A stretch of 64,000 nt of DNA from positions 1-64,000 of the forward strand of contig JAAWRC010000006.1 of the NCBI GenBank assembly GCA_022800815.1. Reading direction: 5' to 3'. The notes under the pieces are model-generated. The model did no database searches. It was not told the DNA's origin and saw nothing but the letters and a program-made list of their open reading frames with translations. The position numbers and the translations under genes were made by a program. The stretch comes from Lachnospiraceae bacterium (GTDB lineage Bacteria; Bacillota; Clostridia; Lachnospirales; Lachnospiraceae). Numbering within the stretch: the stretch's first letter is position 1; each line of letters begins with the position of its first letter. This document shows positions 58,528-64,000 of the stretch, one piece after another.

Positions 58528-59271
58528 TTGGACATACAGGAGCTTAGGATGCAGGATCTGGATATCAGGGAGTTAAAGCTCAGGCAGCTGGACATCCAGG
58601 GGCTGAAGGAAAAGAGCAGGCAGATGGAGCTGGGCATCGAGATGGAGGAGAAGGTTCGCACCTTTGCCAACATCATGATGATGTATGAGTGTGCGATCCG
58701 GGAGGTAAAGACGAAGCTGGAGGTGTTAGACAGCGAGTTTTCCGTCCGTTATAACCGGAACCCGATCTCTTCCATCCGTTCCAGGATCAAGAAGCCGGCC
58801 AGCATTTACAACAAGTTAAGGAAATACGGGTTGGAGATCAACGAGGAGAACGTGCTGACGGGACTCAACGACATTGCCGGGGTCCGGGTGATCTGTTCTT
58901 TCATCGACGACATTTACATGGTCGGATCCCTCCTTGCCACCCAGGATGACATCAAAGTGCTGAAGGTGAAGGATTACATCAAAAATCCCAAGCCGAACGG
59001 ATACCGGAGTTACCACATGATCGTGGAGGTGCCAGTGTTCTTTTCCAGGGGAAAGACGCCCATGCACGTGGAGGTCCAGATCCGGACCATTGCCATGGAT
59101 TTCTGGGCCAGTCTGGAGCATCAGCTCCGCTACAAAAAGAACATGGAGAAGGTGGAGGGCCACGAGGAGATCAGCGAGCGGCTCCTCTCCTGTGCAGAGA
59201 CCATTGCCGAGACAGACAGGCAGATGCAGGAAATCAAGCGGATGATCGGCGAATTCAGGGACCTGTCGTAA
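58528..59271 (+). CDS. Small alarmone synthetase (RelA/SpoT-type GTP pyrophosphokinase)
   Basis: A TTG start, seven bases after GGAGGA, gives 247 residues. The synthetase fold is seen in ISSIRSRIKKPASIYNKLRKYG (basic ATP-binding strip), LNDIAGVRVICSFIDDIY (catalytic Asp), NPKPNGYRSYHMIVEVPV and VEVQIRTIAMDFWASLEHQLRYKK (catalytic Glu in EVQIRT). The hydrolase, TGS and ACT domains of long Rel are absent, so it would only make (p)ppGpp-type alarmones. An N-terminal stretch of near-tandem DIxEL/DLDI units (residues 2-27) is unusual and probably helical. Confidence 0.92.
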   Translation: MDIQELRMQDLDIRELKLRQLDIQGLKEKSRQMELGIEMEEKVRTFANIMMMYECAIREVKTKLEVLDSEFSVRYNRNPISSIRSRIKKPASIYNKLRKYGLEINEENVLTGLNDIAGVRVICSFIDDIYMVGSLLATQDDIKVLKVKDYIKNPKPNGYRSYHMIVEVPVFFSRGKTPMHVEVQIRTIAMDFWASLEHQLRYKKNMEKVEGHEEISERLLSCAETIAETDRQMQEIKRMIGEFRDLS

Positions 59272-59324
59272 ATGATCCTGACGCAATCGCCTATTACCTG
59301 AAGAGAGCTTGAAAGGAGGGGACC

Positions 59325-62300
59325 ATGTCGCTTCAGTTTGTGCTTGGCGGTGCGGGCACCGGAAAGTCGTTTTATATGAATCGCAGACTGGTGGAGGAGG
59401 CGGAGAGTGCCCCGGACCTGCGGTTTTACGCCATCGTTCCGGAGCAGTTCACCATGGAGACCCAGAAGGAACTGGTCATGTTGAGTTCCGGCCACAGCAT
59501 CATGAATATTGACATCGTGAGTTTTGAGCGGCTGGCTTACCGGGTGTTTGAGGAGCTCTCCTGCATGCCGAAGGTCGTTCTGGACGACATGGGGAAGAGC
59601 ATGCTCCTTAGGAAGTCCTGTGCGTCGGTGGAAAAGAAGCTCAGGGTCTTCAAAAACCACCTGGATCGGGCCGGCTTTATCGAGCAGCTCAAATCCACCA
59701 TGTCCGAGTTCGGCCAGTACCGGATCGGGGAGGAGGAGCTCTCCCGCCTGATGGAAAAGACGAAGGGCAGGCCCCTCCTCAACAGAAAGCTTGAGGACAT
59801 GCGGCTCTTATTCGGGGCCTTCCGGGAGGCCCTGGGGGAGGGGATGATCACGGCCGAGGAGTTACTCCCCTCCCTCTGCCTGGCGATCCCCCGCTCGCAA
59901 AAACTCCGGGGCAGCGTCGTCACCCTGGACGGGTTTACCGGCTTCACCCCGGCTCAGTACCAGGTGATCGGGGAGCTTCTGCGCTGCTGCAGCCGCCTGA
60001 CGGCGGCCTTCACCATCGATGCGGACCGGCTGGAGAGCAGGGGGGAGGATTTCTTTTCCCTGAGCAGGAAGACCATGGCGGTTTTAAGCAAAATGGCGGA
60101 GGAGACGGGGGCGGGGAGGGAGGCGGACGTGGTCTTAAGGGAGCCGGTGCGGTTTTCCGGTTCCGGAGAGCTGGCCTTTTTGTCAAAGAGGCTGTTTCAG
60201 AATGGCAAAGAGACATATGAGGGGGAGACGCAGGAGCTGTTTCTCTCGGAGGAGGCTTCCCCTGCGGAGGAGGTCCGGGCCATGACGGGGCGGCTGGCGT
60301 CCCTGGTGCGGGAGGAGGGCTACCGGTACCGGGAGATCGCCGTGGTCTGCGGCGACATGGAAGGCTACCGTCCCCTTCTTGTGCGGGCCATGGAGGAGGC
60401 GGGGCTGCCGGCCTTTCTGGATGACAAGCGGAGCCTTCTCACCAACCCGGCGGTGGAATACATGCGGGCCGCCCTGGAGGCGGTGGAGAAGGATTTTTCT
60501 TACGAGAGCGTGTTCCGCTTCCTGAAATGCGGATTTCTTCCCTTCGGGGAGGAGATCCTTTTTGAGATGGAAAATTACGTGCTGGCCCTGGGAATTCGGG
60601 GCCACAGGCGATGGGCGGCCCCCTGGGAGGTCCTCTATCGGGGCGGGGAGCACGTGAACCTGAAAGTCCTCAACGAGGCCAGGGAGAAGGCGGCCGCCCC
60701 GCTGCTGACCCTGAGGAAGGTTTTTAAGAAGAAGGGGGCGACGGTGCGGGAGATGACGGAGACCCTGTTCCGATTTCTGGAAGAAAGAGGGGTGGAGGAG
60801 AGGCTTCGCTCCATGGCGGCGGCTTTTTCCGGGGAGGGCTCCTACAGTCTGGCAAAGGAATACGAACAGGCATACGGACAGCTGATGGGGCTGTTTGACC
60901 GGATTGTGGGACTTTTGGGCGACCAGGTCCTGTCCGTGAGGACTTACAACGACGTCTTGGACGCCGGATGCCGGGAGATCCGGGTGGGCGTCATTCCTGC
61001 GGCCCTGGACCGGATCCTGGTGGGCGACGTGGAGAGGAGCCGCCTAAAGGACGTCAGGGCAGTGTTTTTTATCGGGGTCAACGACGGGAACGTGCCGAAG
61101 CGGAAACGTCAGGGGGGACTTTTGTCGGAGCTGGACCGGGAGGAGCTGGCCCCCTATGCGGAGCTGGCCCCTTCCAGAAGGGAGAGCAGCCTGATCGACA
61201 AGTTTTACTTTTATCTGACCGTGACGAAGCCGTCCCGGAAGCTGTACGTTTCCTATGCGGCGGCGGACGCTGCGGGAGAAAAGAAGAGTCCTTCTCCCTA
61301 CCTTCTCCATGTCCGGAAGCTCTTCCCGGGGATTTCTTCCGGAAAGCCGGGAGGAGCGGCGGTCCTGACGAGGACGCTGGCCTTTGGCATGCTGGCCGAC
61401 GGCATGGAGGAGTACCGGGAGGATGGGGCCTCCGAACGGTGGGCCGCCCTCTACGACTGTCTCTCGGAGGGGGAGGAGAACCGGCGTCTTTTGGCGGGGA
61501 TCCTGGACGCCGCCTTCTTCTCCTACGGCGGGGACCGGATCTCTGAAGCTGCAGCAAAGGCCCTTTACGGGGAGCCCCTCACGGGCAGCGTGACCAGGCT
61601 GGAAACCTATGCGTCCTGCGCTTACGCCCAGTTTTTGACCTACGGCCTTCGGCTGGTGAGGCGGAAGGAGTTTGAGTTTGCGGCCCTGGACATGGGCAAC
61701 GTGTTCCACAAGGCTATCGAGCTCTGTTTCCGGTATGCGAAGGAGGAGGGGACTCCGGTGGCGGAACTCGACGAGGAGGGGAGAAGGACCCTGGTGGGGC
61801 GGGCCATGGAGGAGGCGGCCGGGACTTTGGGCGGGAACGTGCTAAAGTCCTCAGCCAGAAATGAATACCTGTTTGAGAGGATGGGGAGGATCACGGAGAA
61901 GACCCTGTGGGCGCTGGGAGAGCAGCTTAGGGCGGGGGAGTTCGAGCCCGCCGCTTTCGAGATGACGTTTGCCCCGGGGGAGAGTGCGGCCATGAGGATC
62001 TCGCTGGAGAACGGGGGAAGCATGCAGCTTGCGGGAAAGATCGACCGGGTGGACCTGTTTGAGGATGCGGACCGGGTCTACGTGAAGATCGTGGACTACA
62101 AGTCCGGCGGCATGGATTTTGACCTGAATGCGGTTTACGGCGGGCTGCAGCTGCAGTTGGTGGTCTATCTGGACGCCGTCATGAGAAAGGAGAGTCAGAG
62201 GCATCCGGGCAAGGAGATCGTCCCGGCGGGAATGTTTTATTACCAGATCCAGGATCCGATCCTGGAACGGAAGGGCGAGGAGGGAATCATGGAGGCCTCC

Positions 62301-62759
62301 CTTTTGGAGACGCTCAGGCCGAAGGGGGTTTTCAACGGCGGAGAACGGGTGGTCTCTCTGTTTCAGCGGGAGACGGAGGACGGAAAGTCCAGATGGATTC
62401 CGGCGGTCATGAAGGACGGAAAGCCGGTTTCCGGGCGCTCCGGCGCCATCTCGGAAAAGCAGTTTGCGTATCTTCGGGATTTCGTGTACCGGAGGATGGA
62501 GCAGTTTGGCTCGGCTATCGTATCGGGCGAGGTCTCCGCAAGGCCCTACCGGAGAAAGGAGCGGACGGGCTGCGACTACTGTGAGTTCCAGGCGGTGTGC
62601 GGCTTTGACAGGAAGCTCCCCGGCTATGGATACCGGCGTCTTCCGGAGCGGAAGCCGGAGGAGATCTGGGCGGAGTTTGCGGCGGAGGGGAATGCTTCTG
62701 CAGACGGCGGGACTTCGGAGGCGGAATCAGGCAGGGATGGCCGGGAGAGAGGAAACTGA
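59325..62759 (+). CDS. addB: ATP-dependent helicase/nuclease subunit B (AddB)
   Basis: The 1144 residues match Firmicute AddB: a helicase-like N-terminus with LGGAGTGKSFYMN (Walker A), IVPEQFTMETQKEL and the RecB-type nuclease at the C-terminus (DRVDLFEDADRVYVKIVDYKSGGMDFD). Cysteines in LETYASCAYAQF and GCDYCEFQAVC are the four ligands of the [4Fe-4S] cluster that pins the nuclease domain. With AddA it processes double-strand breaks for recombination and stops at Chi-like sites. Confidence 0.96.
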   Translation: MSLQFVLGGAGTGKSFYMNRRLVEEAESAPDLRFYAIVPEQFTMETQKELVMLSSGHSIMNIDIVSFERLAYRVFEELSCMPKVVLDDMGKSMLLRKSCASVEKKLRVFKNHLDRAGFIEQLKSTMSEFGQYRIGEEELSRLMEKTKGRPLLNRKLEDMRLLFGAFREALGEGMITAEELLPSLCLAIPRSQKLRGSVVTLDGFTGFTPAQYQVIGELLRCCSRLTAAFTIDADRLESRGEDFFSLSRKTMAVLSKMAEETGAGREADVVLREPVRFSGSGELAFLSKRLFQNGKETYEGETQELFLSEEASPAEEVRAMTGRLASLVREEGYRYREIAVVCGDMEGYRPLLVRAMEEAGLPAFLDDKRSLLTNPAVEYMRAALEAVEKDFSYESVFRFLKCGFLPFGEEILFEMENYVLALGIRGHRRWAAPWEVLYRGGEHVNLKVLNEAREKAAAPLLTLRKVFKKKGATVREMTETLFRFLEERGVEERLRSMAAAFSGEGSYSLAKEYEQAYGQLMGLFDRIVGLLGDQVLSVRTYNDVLDAGCREIRVGVIPAALDRILVGDVERSRLKDVRAVFFIGVNDGNVPKRKRQGGLLSELDREELAPYAELAPSRRESSLIDKFYFYLTVTKPSRKLYVSYAAADAAGEKKSPSPYLLHVRKLFPGISSGKPGGAAVLTRTLAFGMLADGMEEYREDGASERWAALYDCLSEGEENRRLLAGILDAAFFSYGGDRISEAAAKALYGEPLTGSVTRLETYASCAYAQFLTYGLRLVRRKEFEFAALDMGNVFHKAIELCFRYAKEEGTPVAELDEEGRRTLVGRAMEEAAGTLGGNVLKSSARNEYLFERMGRITEKTLWALGEQLRAGEFEPAAFEMTFAPGESAAMRISLENGGSMQLAGKIDRVDLFEDADRVYVKIVDYKSGGMDFDLNAVYGGLQLQLVVYLDAVMRKESQRHPGKEIVPAGMFYYQIQDPILERKGEEGIMEASLLETLRPKGVFNGGERVVSLFQRETEDGKSRWIPAVMKDGKPVSGRSGAISEKQFAYLRDFVYRRMEQFGSAIVSGEVSARPYRRKERTGCDYCEFQAVCGFDRKLPGYGYRRLPERKPEEIWAEFAAEGNASADGGTSEAESGRDGRERGN

Positions 62760-62795
62760 CGGAGGAAGCGGAAGGAAGAAAGGCGGGCAGGAGAC

Positions 62796-64000
62796 ATGGC
62801 GGTGAAGTGGACGAGGGAACAGGAGCAGATCATTGGTCTGAGAGACCGGAACATCTTGGTGGTGGCGGCGGCGGGCAGCGGCAAGACGGCCGTCCTGGTG
62901 GAACGGATCATGGCGATGATCACGGACCCGGAGCGGCCGGTGGACATTGACCGGCTTCTGGTGGTGACCTTTACCAATGCGGCGGCGGCCCAGATGCGGG
63001 AGCGGATCGGAAAACGACTTTCGGAGCGGCTTCTCGCCTCCCCGGAGGATCCGAATCTGAAGCGGCAGGAGGATCTTCTGCCCCATGCGAAGATCATGAC
63101 CATCGACGGCTTCTGCCTCTACGTGGTGCGGAATTATTTCAGCTTCCTGGATCTGGACCCGGATTTTCGGATCGGGGACGAGGGGGAGTTAAAGCTTCTC
63201 AGGGAGGAGGTCATGGAGGAGCTTCTGGAGCAGAAATATCAGACGGCCTCCCCGGAGTTTCTCCTGTTCGTGGAGAGCTACGGGGAGGGGAAAAGTGACG
63301 GGAAGGTTGCGGAATACATTTTCGGGCTGTATGATTTTGCGGCGGCTTACCCGGACCCGGAGCGTCAGCTGGGTATCTGGAGGGAACAACTTTTGGCGGA
63401 TTCGGAGGAGGCCCTTGAGGAGACGACCTGGATGAAGGCGCTGATGGAGGAGCTCCACCTGTCGGCGGGGGAGCTGGTAAAGAGGTACGAGGCCGCTCTG
63501 GCGCTCTGCGGGGAAGATGCGGCGCTGGCTCCCTATGAAGCCATGTTCGCATCGGACAGACGGCTTGCGGACGGGCTTCTCGCATCAGAAAGTTACGGTG
63601 AGGCGGCAAAGCTTCTGGCACGGGCGAAGAGCTCCTTCGTGACCAAGCCCAGGATCAGCAAGAAGGCTCTGGCGGACGAGGAGCGGAAGAATTTTCTCTC
63701 CTCCCTCCGGGACGCCATGAAAAAGGAGGTCCTTTCCCTGGCGGAGACCTTTTACCTGGGTCCGGTTTCCCAGGTCTGTTCGGACATCCGCAGGATGCGG
63801 GGGCCCATGGAAGAGCTCGTGGGACTGACCCTCGCTTACGGGCGGGCCTTCGGGGAGGCCAAACGGGAAAAGAATCTGGTGGACTTTAACGACGTGGCCC
63901 ATTTTGCCCTGCGGATTCTCACGGAGCCCTCCGAAGACGGCGGCCTCCTTCCCTCGGAGACGGCGAAGGCGCTCGGCGGAAGCTTCCATGAGATCCTGAT
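62796..64000 (+). CDS. addA: ATP-dependent helicase/nuclease subunit A (AddA), 3' end outside the window
   Basis: The frame is open to the window edge, so the track does not list it; about 401 codons are visible. MAVKWTREQEQIIGLRDRNILVVAAAGSGKTAVLVERI gives the UvrD-type Walker A near 25-32. VVTFTNAAAAQMRERI is motif Ia, and IMTIDGFCLYVVRNYF motif Ib/Ic. DFNDVAHFALRIL near 368 begins the next helicase block. It is the motor and 3'-strand nuclease of the AddAB complex. It starts 36 bases after addB with GGGCAGGAGAC upstream. Confidence 0.96.
   Translation, partial: MAVKWTREQEQIIGLRDRNILVVAAAGSGKTAVLVERIMAMITDPERPVDIDRLLVVTFTNAAAAQMRERIGKRLSERLLASPEDPNLKRQEDLLPHAKIMTIDGFCLYVVRNYFSFLDLDPDFRIGDEGELKLLREEVMEELLEQKYQTASPEFLLFVESYGEGKSDGKVAEYIFGLYDFAAAYPDPERQLGIWREQLLADSEEALEETTWMKALMEELHLSAGELVKRYEAALALCGEDAALAPYEAMFASDRRLADGLLASESYGEAAKLLARAKSSFVTKPRISKKALADEERKNFLSSLRDAMKKEVLSLAETFYLGPVSQVCSDIRRMRGPMEELVGLTLAYGRAFGEAKREKNLVDFNDVAHFALRILTEPSEDGGLLPSETAKALGGSFHEIL

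Overview
The window reads as chromosomal DNA of a fairly GC-rich member of the class Clostridia, most like a Lachnospiraceae gut anaerobe. Grounds: the ylxM-ffh-rpsP-khpA-rimM-trmD-rplS-lepB-rbgA-rnhB-yraN block in Firmicute order, the addB-addA recombination pair, purine-rich AGGAGG ribosome-binding sites, ferredoxin-linked 2-oxoacid oxidoreductase genes, hybrid kinases typical of this family, and a Tn916-type integrase relic. I assign no species. I saw no rRNA, tRNA or CRISPR array.

Region by region. 0-0.5 kb: 3' end of a heptad-repeat coiled-coil gene. 0.7-7.3 kb: a YigZ protein, an SDR reductase, a DUF2804 protein, an RNA methyltransferase-like protein, a DUF2284 protein overlapping a nucleotidase-guanylate kinase fusion, and a zinc-ribbon/CFI-box protein. 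7.6-13.7 kb: two hybrid histidine kinases and a sugar isomerase of the AGE family. 14.0-17.2 kb: three adjacent broken genes (AraC regulator, MalY/PatB aminotransferase, M24 peptidase). 17.3-34.3 kb: a catabolic island with korABC-sucCD-korD; an Asp/Glu racemase and an aminotransferase; an N-acyl-D-amino-acid deacylase; a Liv-type ABC importer carrying an embedded nitrilase-family gene; a GntR/FCD regulator; and an M29-type aminopeptidase. 34.4-46.0 kb: a YitT protein, a hemerythrin-response regulator, dhaK/dhaL behind a 52-bp tandem-repeat leader, carB, rlmH, two tiny ORFs, a pentapeptide-repeat protein and two further hemerythrin proteins. 46.2-47.5 kb: decayed mobile-element remnant. 47.6-64 kb: the conserved translation/secretion block, trpS, an FAH-family enzyme, a GNAT, an FMN-bind-like protein, a small alarmone synthetase, addB and the start of addA.

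How the genes may work together (inference). The 17-34 kb island looks like a route for importing and fermenting amino acids or small peptides. Peptidase, deacylase and racemase would free amino acids, the aminotransferase would make 2-oxoacids, the Kor complex would oxidise these to acyl-CoA with reduced ferredoxin, and the SucCD-type ligase would recover ATP. A 12-bp palindrome ATTGTNNACAAT overlaps the kor promoter and lies just downstream of the liv promoter. A related 18-bp element precedes the aminopeptidase gene. This fits control by the GntR/FCD regulator encoded between liv and the aminopeptidase. The adjacent decayed aminotransferase and peptidase genes look like a lost part of the same lifestyle.

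Other items of interest: three intergenic copies of an inverted-repeat element with CAGGTAATTGCGAAAC-like ends; a separate imperfect palindrome of about 206 bp; three hemerythrin proteins sharing an unassigned second domain; and the nucleotidase-kinase fusion.
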